This document shows positions 9,301-17,076 of a stretch of 39,647 bases of DNA, one piece after another. The position numbers and the translations under genes were made by a program. The number at the start of each line of letters is the position of its first letter. Positions within the stretch are counted from its first letter, which is position 1. A model generated the notes under the pieces. The model ran no database searches. It was not told the origin of the DNA and was given only the letters and a program-made list of their open reading frames with translations. Origin of the DNA: an uncultured Desulfovibrio sp. (lineage in GTDB: Bacteria > Desulfobacterota > Desulfovibrionia > Desulfovibrionales > Desulfovibrionaceae); assembly GCF_944324525.1 (NCBI RefSeq), contig NZ_CALUWS010000028.1, forward strand, positions 1-39,647, given 5' to 3'.

Positions 9301-9467
9301 CGTTCCGCATAGCGGTACTGGGCGTCGGCTTCCCCGGCTTCGGCGGCGGCACGTAACGGCCTGATGACGAAAAGTACCATCACGAGACTCTTGATGAAGA
9401 GTCCCAGAAGCAGCAGGATGGCCAGCGGCAGCATGACGATGCGCAGAAGCGCGCGGAAAAGCGACAT
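6318..9467 (-). CDS. Giant Sel1-repeat protein 1 (N-terminal membrane anchor)
   Basis: The protein is 1049 residues, with a hydrophobic N-terminus (MSLFRALLRIVMLPLAILL, strongly hydrophobic to about residue 36) followed by roughly two dozen Sel1-like repeats of 36 residues, such as AQYNLGLCC..GIGLPQDDAQA. Three non-repeat breaks (near residues 165, 265 and 500) divide the repeats into blocks. GGGAGGTTTCCACATG gives an ideal ribosome binding site for the start at 9467; the longer open frame upstream runs through a tRNA and is not real. Cys-Cys pairs recur at the same repeat position (LGLCC, GYCCCFGRG, LGICC). It is a paralogue of the gene at 1916-5791 and is transcribed first. Family knowledge suggests a scaffold or adaptor; which complex it serves cannot be seen. 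No secretion or regulatory gene in the window names a partner. Confidence 0.9.
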   Translation of the reverse strand: MSLFRALLRIVMLPLAILLLLGLFIKSLVMVLFVIRPLRAAAEAGEADAQYRYAERCRTGDGVPQDDTQAAFWYRKAAEQGHAEAQNALGLCCLRGQGLPRDDAQAAEWFLRAAKNDDAAAQYNLGLCCFNGIGLPQDDAQAVEWLRKAAAQHLAVAQQALGYCCCFGRGLPQDDMRAVSWCNKAAEQGPPSLPDGLLGLFPFTDADPQTDALNVRICRAVALQGDAAAQTRLGICCRYGLGTPRDDTQAADWFRKAAAKGHAGAQYLLGLCHHEGTGLPRDHAQAAEWFRKAAEQGHPEAQTALADCCRETPRNDAQGGAEAEERRKEDRTTDSQVRDEQRLTTAPQSVEDLRQAAEQGDAEAQILYGDCWRKGEDGVPQDITQAACWYRKAAEQGHPLAQYALGFCYDEGLGVPQDDTQAVFWYRKAAEQGHAGAQYVLGDRCSSGCGVPQDHEQAAFWWRKAAEQGHAGAQNILGKCCFTGQGVPRDPVQGAQWIRKAAEQGERSAQYNLGFIYAEGLGVPQDDTQAVFWYRKAAEQGHADAQTSLADCLHRGLGTPRDDAQAVVWLRKAAEQGNVVAQGNLAFSLARGQGVPQDEAQALEWLRRAAAQGDAPAEELLEDYARTGSLVQTLDKRILLTDPQAVAAIRQAAEEGDAEAQLRLGRAYRNGEGQLPRDLGQTARWYRKAAEQGHAEAQLLYAECLHEGKGVPQDDAQAAFWYRKAAEQGNAHAQLRFGVCCGRGMGVATDAVQAAVWFRKAAEQGQLDAQCNLANCYATGDGVPHDLEQAAYWFRKAAEQGDAKSQSSLGILYQWGDGVPQDYAQAAQWLRKAAEQDEETAQYALGLLYLQGDGVPQDEAQAENWLRRAAALGHSGARTALAACQGDAEAQFSLALHYHHQPLERPQDKKQAFLWAGRAAAQGYAEAQFGLGICYMSGDGVEEDAAMAVHWMRKAAEQGHAQAQFQLASCYRLGYGVARDYDQVFAWVGRSAEQGYDEAQYGLAMCYYLGEGVEKDDVQAAYWFRKAAEQGHEEAREALARYDLEGRED

Positions 9468-9703
9468 GTGGAAACCTCCCTGTGAAGTGCGGGGACGGAT
9501 GCCGGGAAGCGGCGGGCAGCCATTTTGGATGTCTTGGAGAAATTCGTCACCGATGTCAAGAAAAGAGCGGCAGCCGGTCCTTCTTCGGCGTCGGACGCGG
9601 ACAAAGTCTGGCGCGTGCTCCGAAGGACCTGTGATGGAGGGGCGTCCGGGAAGGGCGGGCAGGCGAGGGAGGGGACGGCAGCGCCGCGACTTGCGCCATG
9701 AAT
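9468..9703. other. Intergenic region between tRNA-Pro terminator and Sel1 gene
   Basis: Non-coding on both strands as far as I can see. It should hold the promoter of the Sel1 gene at 9467, but no convincing -35/-10 pair stands out in this GC-rich stretch. Confidence 0.4.
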
Positions 9704-9750
9704 GACGAAAAAGGCCGGTAAGGCGTGATACCTTACCGGCCGATTTCGTC
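9704..9750 (-). terminator. Rho-independent terminator of tRNA-Pro
   Basis: An 11-bp perfect stem (GGCCGGTAAGG at 9713-9723 with CCTTACCGGCC at 9731-9741) and a 7-base loop are followed, on the minus strand, by five T. It lies just after the 3' end of the tRNA. Confidence 0.9.
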
Positions 9751-9758
9751 TGGTCTAC

Positions 9759-9835
9759 TGGTCGGGATGAAAGGATTTGAACCTTCGACCCCTTGAACCC
9801 CATTCAAGTGCGCTCCCAGACTGCGCTACATCCCG
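9759..9835 (-). tRNA. tRNA-Pro (anticodon GGG)
   Basis: The 77-nt gene folds as a full cloverleaf. The acceptor arm is CGGGATG with CATCCCG, the D arm is GCGC..GCGC, the anticodon stem is CTTGA/TCAAG with loop ATGGGGT (U33, anticodon GGG), and the T arm is GAAGG TTCAAAT CCTTT. The 3' CCA is encoded. A terminator follows and a promoter sits directly upstream, so it is a single-gene transcript. Confidence 0.95.
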
Positions 9836-9845
9836 ACGAGGGAAA

Positions 9846-9874
9846 TAACTACGCAAAACGAGCGGAAAGGTCAA
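9846..9874 (-). promoter_or_regulatory. Sigma-70-type promoter of tRNA-Pro
   Basis: On the minus strand, TTGACC (9869-9874) and TAGTTA (9846-9851) are separated by 17 bases and end about 10 bases before the tRNA. The spacing and placement are right for a stable-RNA promoter. Confidence 0.7.
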
Positions 9875-9924
9875 CACTTTTTTGCGGTGAAGGGAAAGTT
9901 TTTTTGTTTTTCAAAATAACTGTT

Positions 9925-11565
9925 TTATTTTTTTAGCTTTCTCACTTCGGGACGCTTTCGCCAGGCAGCGGCGATCTGCCGGGCCGTGGCAGCGTCGTAG
10001 CACTGTTCGGCCAGGCGGGCCGTGTGCAGGATGTGCGCGTCGGAGAGCAGGCCGCGCGGCAGGGCGTCCAGCAGGAGAGGATAGAGTTCCAGCTCGATGC
10101 CCAGGGCGGTGAAGGTCTCAAAGAGGAAGGAAAGCGCCGGCTCGGAGGGCGCGCGCTCCCAGGCCAGCAGGGCCAGCTCGGCGGCGCCTTCCGGCAGGAT
10201 GAAGCCCTTGGGGGTCAGGAAGCCCGCATAGCCGTGATGGCCCAGCGCCTGCGCGGCATAGGCCAGCTGCAGCGGCAGGACGTCCTCTACGGGGACATGG
10301 GGCGGGATGGGGCGGGACAGGGCGGCGGCCAGGCGGGCATCCGAGCGGCCGAGCAGGGAAAGGATCTGGCGGCAGTCCGCCGTGTGGCGGCAGGCTTCAT
10401 GCAGCTGCGCGAGCCGGAGCAGGGCGGTGCCGCGCAGGTCCTCGGCGGCTCCGGGGTCGGAAGGGGGGAGGCCGTGGGCCAGCTCGCAGGCCCGCATGAA
10501 CGTTCGCTGGGCTTCCACGGCCTTGCCGCGGCGTGCCTGCCGCAAACCGAGATGGAGCTGTGCCCAGACGGCGACGGCATCCGTCCCCTGCGCCAGACGG
10601 GCAAGAGCCGTCAGGTAGGGCCCCACGCTGCCGCCGTAGCGTACGGTCAGCGCATGACCGGCAAGCGCGACGCCCAGTTCGGCGCGACGTCGCCGGTCGT
10701 CGGGAAAGTCGGCGGGCGGCGTGAGCGTGGTGGATGGCGACTGGAGAAGGCGCAGCAGTTCGGCGGCCCGCTGCGTATCCGCATGCCGTTCGCGGCAGAG
10801 CGTTTGCGCCGCTGCCGCCATGTCCGCGCAGCGCTGCGGGTGGGCGCAGGCTTCGGCAAGCTGTTCCCGCAGATCGTGCGGCCCGTAGGCAAGGTAGTGC
10901 TCGCCTTCGGTGAGCAGTTTGTCCAGACCGGGCGACAGCCGCTCGGTAAAGGGCAGGGCCCCGGCGGCGAGGCTCTGGAAGATGCGCAGCGTCACGCCCG
11001 GGAAGAGGTTCTCGTTGAGGCTCAGGGCGGCGCCCGCCAGCCTGTCCTGCGCTTCGGCAAAGGACAGGCCGTCAAGGCAGGTCAGGGCCGTCTGTTCCTG
11101 GATGCGGGCGATGATGTTTTCCCGCTTGCGGCGGATCCGATTACGCGTGCCGATGAAGAGCAGGCCGTCTTTGGCGGGCTGCGGCGGGCGGAACCAGTCA
11201 TGCCGGGCGCAGAGCGGCAGCCAGTGCGCCGGATGCCCGAGAGCGTTCAGGCGGGGCTGCACGGTCAGCTGATCGACGCAGAGCAGGGAGAACAGGGGCA
11301 GGAGCGGCTCCAGCCAATACATATTGATGGGGGCGTCGATGTACCAGCCCACCAGCGGCAGCGGCGCGCCGGCGAGATCCGGCGGCAGGACGAGGCGGCT
11401 CCAGAGTTCCAGCACGAGGCAGTCAGGCCGCCAGCCGTCAGGCCCGCAAACGTCGTCCAGGCGCTGGCGCAGGGACACGCCGGGCTGCAGGGTGAGCAGG
11501 CGCACGTCGTGCCCCGCCGCCCGCAGGCCATGAGCAAGGAAGTTTCCGTAATACACGATATTCAT
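9925..11565 (-). CDS. CgeB-like glycosyltransferase with helical C-terminal extension
   Basis: The protein is 546 residues from MNIVYYGNFLAHGLRAAGHD, a typical GT-B N-terminal strand and loop; an in-frame ATG four codons upstream is also possible, and neither has a strong ribosome binding site. The N-terminal half matches the CgeB/DUF3880-type glycosyltransferase layout (VGWYIDAPIN; LLFIGTRNRIRRKREN; LSLNENLFPGVTLRIFQSLA; GALPFTERLSPGLDKLLTEG). The segment with R-F-S-L-A-G and the later G..LLTEGEH is the sugar-nucleotide binding region of this group. Residues beyond about 300 are Ala/Leu-rich helices that look TPR-like. Such enzymes modify flagellin or surface glycans in Desulfovibrio, but no partner gene is adjacent, so the acceptor is unknown. 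It stands alone on the minus strand. Confidence 0.75.
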   Translation of the reverse strand: MNIVYYGNFLAHGLRAAGHDVRLLTLQPGVSLRQRLDDVCGPDGWRPDCLVLELWSRLVLPPDLAGAPLPLVGWYIDAPINMYWLEPLLPLFSLLCVDQLTVQPRLNALGHPAHWLPLCARHDWFRPPQPAKDGLLFIGTRNRIRRKRENIIARIQEQTALTCLDGLSFAEAQDRLAGAALSLNENLFPGVTLRIFQSLAAGALPFTERLSPGLDKLLTEGEHYLAYGPHDLREQLAEACAHPQRCADMAAAAQTLCRERHADTQRAAELLRLLQSPSTTLTPPADFPDDRRRRAELGVALAGHALTVRYGGSVGPYLTALARLAQGTDAVAVWAQLHLGLRQARRGKAVEAQRTFMRACELAHGLPPSDPGAAEDLRGTALLRLAQLHEACRHTADCRQILSLLGRSDARLAAALSRPIPPHVPVEDVLPLQLAYAAQALGHHGYAGFLTPKGFILPEGAAELALLAWERAPSEPALSFLFETFTALGIELELYPLLLDALPRGLLSDAHILHTARLAEQCYDAATARQIAAAWRKRPEVRKLKK

Positions 11566-12109
11566 GGGGCGAAGCATAGCGGCAAGCCCAGTGCAAGGGC
11601 AAGGCTGGCTCCGCATATGACACATATCTCATGAAATGGGCAAGATCCTTTTGCGGAAAATTTTGTCTGGGAAAAACAACCATGTTTTCCACAGTAGGGA
11701 TTTTTGGGGGGAAAAAATGAAATTCATCATTTTATATAATTTTTTTGTGACAAATGCAGAATGAAAAATACCAATTTTTTTACATCAAAAATGTGTCTTT
11801 ATTCCCACGATTCGTGCATGGAATGCGTATTTTTCGCTTTGCTTAGGCGAAAAATAGAGTAGTTGGAGAGAAAATATTTCTTTTTACTATCCATTCTCAT
11901 CTATTTATACGGCACAAAAAAATTGTGAATAAAATTTCATGAGGAAAAGAAGGTGTTTGCGTAATCAAACTACGTTGACACATATATATGGCGGGCGTAG
12001 TTTCGCAATACCCTGGCAAAAGGGTTCGTTCCCCCGTCAGCGGGGCGGGCCGCCGGTGCTGGACCGGCCGGCCGCCAAGTTCAAGAGGTTTTTTGAGGAG
12101 AAACGTTGA
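11566..12109. other. Divergent AT-rich intergenic region before the malate cassette
   Basis: These 540 bases separate the glycosyltransferase gene from malic enzyme and are very AT-rich (11690-11960), unlike either neighbour. A stem-loop ATTTTTCGC/GCGAAAAAT lies at 11829-11855 with A/T tracts on both sides. No open frame looks real. The region very likely holds the promoters and regulator sites of the malate/fumarate cassette. Confidence 0.5.
11975..12003 (+). promoter_or_regulatory. Possible promoter of the malate/fumarate cassette
   Basis: TTGACA at 11975-11980 is a perfect -35 box; 17 bases on, TAGTTT (11998-12003) is a weak -10. It lies about 110 bases before the malic enzyme start. The weak -10 suggests either activation by a regulator or that another promoter upstream is the main one. 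Confidence 0.4.
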
Positions 12110-13438
12110 ATGGCTCTGTTCACCCGTGAAGATGCGTTGGCGTATCACCGGGCCCCGCGCCCCGGTAAGCTGGAGGTCATCCCGACCAAGCCTTGTGAAA
12201 ATCAGTTGGATCTCTCGCTGGCCTATTCGCCGGGCGTGGCGGAAGCCTGTCTTGCCATCAAGGAAAATCCCGACTGCGCCGCCGAATACACCGGCAGGGC
12301 CAATCTGGTGGCCGTGGTCAGCAACGGGACGGCCGTGCTGGGCCTGGGCAACATCGGCCCGCTGGCGGGCAAGCCCGTTATGGAAGGCAAGGGCGTGCTC
12401 TTCAAGAACTTCGCCGACGTGGACGTCTACGACATCGACCTTGCCACCACGGACAGCGACGAGCTCATCAACGTGGTGAAGTGCCTGGAGCCGACCTTCG
12501 GCGGCATCAACCTTGAGGACATCAAGGCCCCGGAATGCTTCTACATCGAAGAGAAGCTCAAGGCCGCCATGCAGATCCCCGTCTTCCACGACGACCAGCA
12601 CGGCACGGCCATCATTTCCGGCGCGGCCCTCATCAACGCCTGCGAGATCACCAACCGCAAGGTGGAAGACCTCAAGGCCGTGGTGGTGGGCGCCGGGGCG
12701 GCGGGCATCGCCTGCGCCCGCTTCTATGTGCTCATGGGCGTGAAACGGGAGAACATCTTCATGTTCGACTCGCGCGGCCTCATCTACAAGGGCCGCGACG
12801 GCCTCAATCAGTACAAGGAAGAATTCGCCCAGGCGGAGAATCGCGGCGACCTCGCCGCCTGCCTCAAGGGCGCGGACGTCTTCCTCGGCCTGTCCAAGAA
12901 AGGCCTGGTGAGCAAGGACATGGTGCGCTCCATGGCGGACTCTCCCATCATCTTCGCCATGGCCAATCCCGACCCCGAGATCACCTACGAAGACGCCAAG
13001 GACGCCTGCCCCACGGCCATCATGGGCACCGGCCGCTCCGACTATCCCAACCAGATCAACAACGTTTCCGGCTTCCCCTACATCTTCCGCGGCGCGCTGG
13101 ACGTGGGCGCCCGCGTCATCAATGAAGAAATGAAGCTGGCCGCCGCGCGTGCTCTGGCCGCGCTGGCCAAGGAACCCGTGCTTGCGGAGATCCTTACGGC
13201 CTACGGCGTGCGGGAGCTCTCCTACGGGCGGGACTACGTGATCCCCAAGCCGCTCGACCCCCGCATCCTGACCACGGTGACGCCGGCGGTGGCCCAGGCC
13301 GCCATGGACAGCGGCGTGGCCACCCGTCCCATCGCGGACATGAAGGCGTATGCCGAACAGCTCAGGAAGCGCATCGACGCGGCGCATGCCCGCATCCGTC
13401 CCTTCGTGAAGCAACTGGCGGAGCAGGGCGGCAAGTAG
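12110..13438 (+). CDS. Malic enzyme (oxidative decarboxylation of malate)
   Basis: A 442-residue NAD(P)-dependent malic enzyme that converts malate to pyruvate, CO2 and NAD(P)H in the cytoplasm. Seen: the N-terminal malic domain with [11 protein letters not shown] and [14 protein letters not shown], the metal and substrate segment [10 protein letters not shown] (about residue 160), the nucleotide-binding [12 protein letters not shown] (about residue 192) and [11 protein letters not shown]. The length is that of the short bacterial form, without the phosphotransacetylase-like tail of MaeB. GAGGAGA sits 8 bases before the ATG. It is the first gene of a co-directional run with a dicarboxylate carrier, fumarase and fumarate reductase, so it probably supplies the oxidative branch of malate dismutation. 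Cofactor preference cannot be read with confidence. Confidence 0.95.
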   Translation: MALFTREDALAYHRAPRPGKLEVIPTKPCENQLDLSLAYSPGVAEACLAIKENPDCAAEYTGRANLVAVVSNGTAVLGLGNIGPLAGKPVMEGKGVLFKNFADVDVYDIDLATTDSDELINVVKCLEPTFGGINLEDIKAPECFYIEEKLKAAMQIPVFHDDQHGTAIISGAALINACEITNRKVEDLKAVVVGAGAAGIACARFYVLMGVKRENIFMFDSRGLIYKGRDGLNQYKEEFAQAENRGDLAACLKGADVFLGLSKKGLVSKDMVRSMADSPIIFAMANPDPEITYEDAKDACPTAIMGTGRSDYPNQINNVSGFPYIFRGALDVGARVINEEMKLAAARALAALAKEPVLAEILTAYGVRELSYGRDYVIPKPLDPRILTTVTPAVAQAAMDSGVATRPIADMKAYAEQLRKRIDAAHARIRPFVKQLAEQGGK

Positions 13439-13449
13439 CCGTCCCTGCC

Positions 13450-13526
13450 GGGCCGCTCCCCCTCGAGAAAGGGGGGCGGCCCCGCCCCCTCATGGCGCAT
13501 GAAACCGTGGTCTTCGGGCCACGGGA
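13450..13526 (+). other. Two hairpins between malic enzyme and the carrier gene
   Basis: GGGCCGCTCCCCC pairs with GGGGGGCGGCCC (13450-13482) and CCGTGG pairs with CCACGG (about 13505-13525). Neither has a T-run, so they look like transcript-stabilising or attenuating structures rather than full terminators; they could set different expression of malic enzyme and the genes after it. Confidence 0.5.
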
Positions 13527-13561
13527 GGCTGCTTTCAACCTCTTAACCGCGAGGAGCCCCC

Positions 13562-14914
13562 ATGAAACGTCTTTTTGTTCTGGCTGCCGTGCTGGCGGGG
13601 ATCGTGCTGCTTTCCTGTCATGACTGTCTGGCGGCCCCGTCCATGGAAATCAAATTGCCGGAAGACCCCACCAAGGCCTACATCACCCTCGGCATCCTCT
13701 TTGTGGCCGCGGTCATGTTCTTCACCGAGGTCGTGCCGCTGCCCATCACGGCCCTGCTCGTGCCGGTGGCGCTTTCCATCTGCAAGGTCATCCCGTCCAA
13801 GACGGCCTTCGGCTATTTCGGCGATCCCACGGTGGTGCTGTTCATGGCCATGTTCATCGTGGGCGAAGCGACCTTCATCACGGGCTTTGCCGACAAGGTG
13901 GGCAACTTTGCCGTGCGCGCCGCCAAGGGCAATCCGGTCAAGCTGCTTGTCTACATCATGACGGCCATCGGCCTGCTGTCCACGGTGCTCTCCAACACCG
14001 GCACCACGGTGGTGGCCGTTCCCATGGTTCTTGGCATCTGCATGTCCGCGCGGCTCGCGCCGGGCAAGCTGCTCATGCCCGTGGCCTTCGCCTCTTCGCT
14101 CGGCGGTACCGTGACCCTCGTGGGCACGCCGCCCAACGGCATCGTCAACTCCATGCTGGAACAGATGGGCGTGCAGCCCTTCGGCTTTTTCGAATTCGGC
14201 CTCATCGGCATCCCGTTGCTCGTTGCGGGTCTGGTCTATTTCGGTCTCATCGGCCACCGCCTGTTGCCGGACAGCCGTATCCTGGATGACGAATCGCTGG
14301 ATCAGACCGTGGAAAAGCGGCGCACGGAAAAGATGTGGTTGTGTATTGGAATCTTTGGCTTTGTCGTTTTCATGATGGCCTCCGAAGTCATGAACCTGAC
14401 CACCGCCGCCGTGCTGGGCGCCTGCCTCATGGTCATCACCCGCTGCATGACCATGCGCGAAGCCTTCCGCAGCGTGGACTGGACGACCATCTTCCTCTTT
14501 GCCGGCATGCTCTCCATGTCCGCCGCCATGGACAAGTCCGGCGCCGCCGCCATCGTGGCCAATGCCGTGGTGAGCCGCGTGTCCGACCCCTGGATGCTCA
14601 TGCTCGTCTGCTGCGCCCTCACCGCCATCGTGACCAACTTCATGTCCAACACCGCCACGGCGGCCCTCATGGCTCCGCTGGCCCTGCCCATTGCCTCGGC
14701 CTCCGGCATCTCGCCCCTGCCCATCGTCATGGGCATCGCCATGGCCGCCTCGTCCTGCTTCCTGACGCCCATCGCCACCCCGCCCAACACCATTGTGCTT
14801 GGCCCGGGCGGCTACAAGTTCGTAGACTACATCAAGGCCGGCTGGCCGCTGCAGGTCATCGCGCTGCTCATGTGCTGGCTGCTCATCCCCATGATCTGGC
14901 CCTTCCATCCCTAG
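13562..14914 (+). CDS. DASS/SLC13-family dicarboxylate carrier
   Basis: A 450-residue inner-membrane carrier of the divalent anion:sodium symporter family, with about 11-12 hydrophobic segments. Both family SNT motifs are present, LLSTVLSNTGTT (near residue 145) and NFMSNTATAA (near residue 364), together with the paired hairpin signatures GTVTLVGTPPNG and TPIATPPNTIV. These loops bind sodium and the carboxylate in the family. The N-terminus (MKRLFVLAAVLAGIVLLS) resembles a signal or first membrane helix. GCGAGGAGCC lies just upstream of the ATG. Its place between malic enzyme and fumarase points to malate or fumarate as substrate, possibly in exchange for succinate; the direction and coupling are inferred. 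Confidence 0.9.
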   Translation: MKRLFVLAAVLAGIVLLSCHDCLAAPSMEIKLPEDPTKAYITLGILFVAAVMFFTEVVPLPITALLVPVALSICKVIPSKTAFGYFGDPTVVLFMAMFIVGEATFITGFADKVGNFAVRAAKGNPVKLLVYIMTAIGLLSTVLSNTGTTVVAVPMVLGICMSARLAPGKLLMPVAFASSLGGTVTLVGTPPNGIVNSMLEQMGVQPFGFFEFGLIGIPLLVAGLVYFGLIGHRLLPDSRILDDESLDQTVEKRRTEKMWLCIGIFGFVVFMMASEVMNLTTAAVLGACLMVITRCMTMREAFRSVDWTTIFLFAGMLSMSAAMDKSGAAAIVANAVVSRVSDPWMLMLVCCALTAIVTNFMSNTATAALMAPLALPIASASGISPLPIVMGIAMAASSCFLTPIATPPNTIVLGPGGYKFVDYIKAGWPLQVIALLMCWLLIPMIWPFHP

Positions 14915-14961
14915 TCTTCGCTGGGGAAGTGGACTAGCATCGCAAGAAAGGGAGAGAATTT

Positions 14962-15807
14962 ATGAAAGAGATTCATGTGACAGATATCAGCGCCGCCGTG
15001 GCTCGCCTGTGCGTGGACGCCTGCTGTCGCCTGCCCGCCGATGTGCGCGCGGCCTTTGCCGAGCGGCAACGGACGGAACCCTCCCCGGTGGGCCGGGACA
15101 TCCTCGGTCAGCTCATGCAGAATGCCGATATCGCCGCCGACGAGATGATGCCCATCTGTCAGGATACGGGCCTTGCCGTGGTCTTTGCCGATGTGGGGCA
15201 GGAAGTGCACATCATCGGCGGGGACTTTGCCGAAGCGGTCAACGAAGGCGTGCGCCGCGGCTATGTGGACGGCTACCTGCGCAAGTCCAGCGTGGCGGAA
15301 CCGCTCTTCGAGCGCAAGAACACCGGCGACAACACCCCGGCGGTGCTCCATGTGCGGCTCGTGCCCGGCGACGGCCTGCGTCTGCGCCTCGCGCCCAAGG
15401 GGGCCGGATCGGAAAACAAGAGCGTGGTGAAGATGCTCGTGCCCGCCGACGGCATCGAGGGCGTGCGCAAGGTGGTGCTGGACGCCGTGCTGGCGGCCGG
15501 CCCCAATTCCTGTCCGCCCATGGTGGTGGGCGTGGGCCTGGGCGGCACCATGGAACTGGCCGCCCTCTGCGCCAAGCGCGCCGCCGCCCGCGACCTGGCC
15601 ACGCGCAATGCCGATCCGCGCTATGCCGCCTTCGAGGACGAGCTGCTCACGCTCATCAACAAGACCGGCATCGGCCCGCAGGGGCTCGGCGGCCGCACCA
15701 CGGCCCTCAAGGTGCATGTGGAGTGGGCGCCGACCCATATCGCCTCCCTGCCGGTGGCGGTCAACATCAACTGTCACGCGGCGCGACACGCCGAAGTGCT
15801 GCTCTAG
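14962..15807 (+). CDS. Class I fumarase, alpha subunit
   Basis: A 281-residue alpha subunit of the oxygen-sensitive iron-sulfur hydro-lyase (fumarase/tartrate dehydratase type) that interconverts malate and fumarate. Diagnostic stretches are MMPICQDTGLAVVF (cluster Cys near residue 61), VAEPLFERKNTGDNTPAV, GAGSENKS, GPNSCPPMVVGVGLGG and NKTGIGPQGLGGRTTAL. The conserved Cys residues in the first and fourth stretches bind the [4Fe-4S] cluster whose free iron is the catalytic Lewis acid. AAAGGGAGAGA is the ribosome binding site. The beta subunit gene follows 10 bases after the stop. Fumarase links the carrier and malic enzyme to fumarate reductase. Confidence 0.95.
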   Translation: MKEIHVTDISAAVARLCVDACCRLPADVRAAFAERQRTEPSPVGRDILGQLMQNADIAADEMMPICQDTGLAVVFADVGQEVHIIGGDFAEAVNEGVRRGYVDGYLRKSSVAEPLFERKNTGDNTPAVLHVRLVPGDGLRLRLAPKGAGSENKSVVKMLVPADGIEGVRKVVLDAVLAAGPNSCPPMVVGVGLGGTMELAALCAKRAAARDLATRNADPRYAAFEDELLTLINKTGIGPQGLGGRTTALKVHVEWAPTHIASLPVAVNINCHAARHAEVLL

Positions 15808-15817
15808 GAGGCCGCGC

Positions 15818-16378
15818 ATGAGCGACGATGTCAAGCGAATCCACGCGCCCTTTGACGACGCCACGGCCCGCTCCCTGCGGGCCGGGGACAGGGTGCTCAT
15901 CTCCGGCACCATCCTCGCGGCCCGCGACGCGGCCCACAAGCGCCTCACCGAGGCGCTGGCCCGCGGCGAGGCGCTGCCGGTGGATCTGCGGGGACAGGTG
16001 GTCTACTATGTGGGGCCCAGCCCGGCCAGTCCGGGCCATGTCATCGGTTCCGCCGGGCCCACGACCTCCGGCCGCATGGACGCCTACACCCCCACGCTCA
16101 TCGAGCAGGGGCTGCGCGGCATGATCGGCAAGGGCTACCGCAAGCCCGAGGTGGTGGAAGCCATGAAGGCCCACGGCGTGCCCTATCTGGCGGCCGTGGG
16201 CGGGGCCGGGGCGCTCATCGCCCGCAGCATCCGCAAATACACCGTGCTGGCCTATGAGGACCTGGGCCCGGAAGCCGTGGCCGCGCTGGAGGTGGAGGAC
16301 TTTCCGGCCATCGTGGTTATCGACAGCACGGGCGACAACTATTATGAAACAGGACAGGCTCCCTACAGGGAACTGTAG
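15818..16378 (+). CDS. Class I fumarase, beta subunit
   Basis: A 186-residue beta subunit completing the two-subunit class I fumarase. The sequence shows LRAGDRVLISGTILAARDAAH, VYYVGPSPASPGHVIGSAGP (substrate carboxylate-binding region), TTSGRMDAYTP and AVGGAGALIARSI. I chose the ATG at 15818 because TAGGAGG precedes it and the conserved domain begins about 20 residues later; the frame is open further up only as overlap with the alpha gene. The Asp/Glu-rich tail and NYYETGQ end are normal for the family. The stop TAG is followed by GGCCTGT, the same bases that begin repeat R1, but the similarity ends there. Confidence 0.95.
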   Translation: MSDDVKRIHAPFDDATARSLRAGDRVLISGTILAARDAAHKRLTEALARGEALPVDLRGQVVYYVGPSPASPGHVIGSAGPTTSGRMDAYTPTLIEQGLRGMIGKGYRKPEVVEAMKAHGVPYLAAVGGAGALIARSIRKYTVLAYEDLGPEAVAALEVEDFPAIVVIDSTGDNYYETGQAPYREL

Positions 16379-16437
16379 GGCCTGTGGAGCGCCTCGCCGC
16401 AGGGGCGGGGCAAGCATCTTGAACAAGAGGAGTTGAC

Positions 16438-17067
16438 ATGACGGATCGTAACGTACCGGATGCCCGGCGCAACCGCCTGGATTTCTGGCAAGCCGCGTCG
16501 GGAGCACTGCTGGCGCTCTTCGTCTGCGTGCATTTGCTGCTCGAAGGCACCGTGGTGCTGAGCGCCTCGCTGACCAACGCCATCGCCTGGCTGCTGGAAG
16601 CGACCTTTGTGGCGCAGATCTCCGCCCCCATCATCGTGCTGCTGGTGGTGTTCCATTTCTATATCGCCGCGCGCAAAATGCCCTTCCGCGCCAATGAGCT
16701 GGGCATTTTCGTCAAGCACAGCCGCACGCTGCGCGAGCCGGACACCTGTCTCTGGCTGGTGCAGGTCTTCACGGCCATCATCATCCTGCTGGGCGTGTTC
16801 TTCCACGTCTACACGGTGATGATCGACCTGCCCATCTCGGTGAGCCGCAGCGCGGAGCGCATGACCTCCGGCTGGCTGCCCTTCTATGTGATCTTCCTGC
16901 CCTGCGTGGTGCTGCATACGGGCATCGGCATCTATCGTCTGGCGGCCAAGTACGGTTACTGCACGCGCGCGACCCGTCAGGTCTGGCGCAAGCGCATCTG
17001 GATCGTCATGGCCTGTTATCTCGTGCTGGGCTTTCTGGCCATGACGCGCGTCTGGTTCCACGGATAG
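16438..17067 (+). CDS. frdC: Fumarate reductase cytochrome b subunit
   Basis: A 209-residue di-haem membrane anchor of a Wolinella-type quinol:fumarate reductase. There are five hydrophobic segments, and candidate haem-ligand His residues lie in FVCVHLLLEG (His32), VFHFYIAAR, VFFHVYTVM and VLHTGIGIYR. The subunit takes electrons from menaquinol and passes them to the FrdB clusters. The start follows GAGGAG at good spacing. It is directly upstream of frdA and frdB, the gene order usual in epsilon- and deltaproteobacteria. Because class B enzymes of this type can also run as succinate dehydrogenase, direction is inferred from the neighbouring malic enzyme and fumarase genes. Confidence 0.92.
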   Translation: MTDRNVPDARRNRLDFWQAASGALLALFVCVHLLLEGTVVLSASLTNAIAWLLEATFVAQISAPIIVLLVVFHFYIAARKMPFRANELGIFVKHSRTLREPDTCLWLVQVFTAIIILLGVFFHVYTVMIDLPISVSRSAERMTSGWLPFYVIFLPCVVLHTGIGIYRLAAKYGYCTRATRQVWRKRIWIVMACYLVLGFLAMTRVWFHG

Positions 17068-17076
17068 GGGGGTAAT

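Noticed and set aside
6372-9356. A 994-codon open frame on the plus strand opposite the first Sel1 gene, and a 625-codon one at 2369-4246
   Set aside because: These are antisense shadows of a repeated GC-rich gene: the 36-residue repeat makes the opposite frame open and periodic. They have no family resemblance, and the minus-strand genes have proper starts and repeats.
9468-9803. Upstream extension of the first Sel1 gene to 9803
   Set aside because: It would translate a tRNA gene and its terminator. GGGAGGT before 9467 decides the start.
11740-11770. CRP/FNR- or HcpR-like site (TTTTGTGACAAATGC) before the malate cassette
   Set aside because: Only one half-site is present, and the second half does not match.
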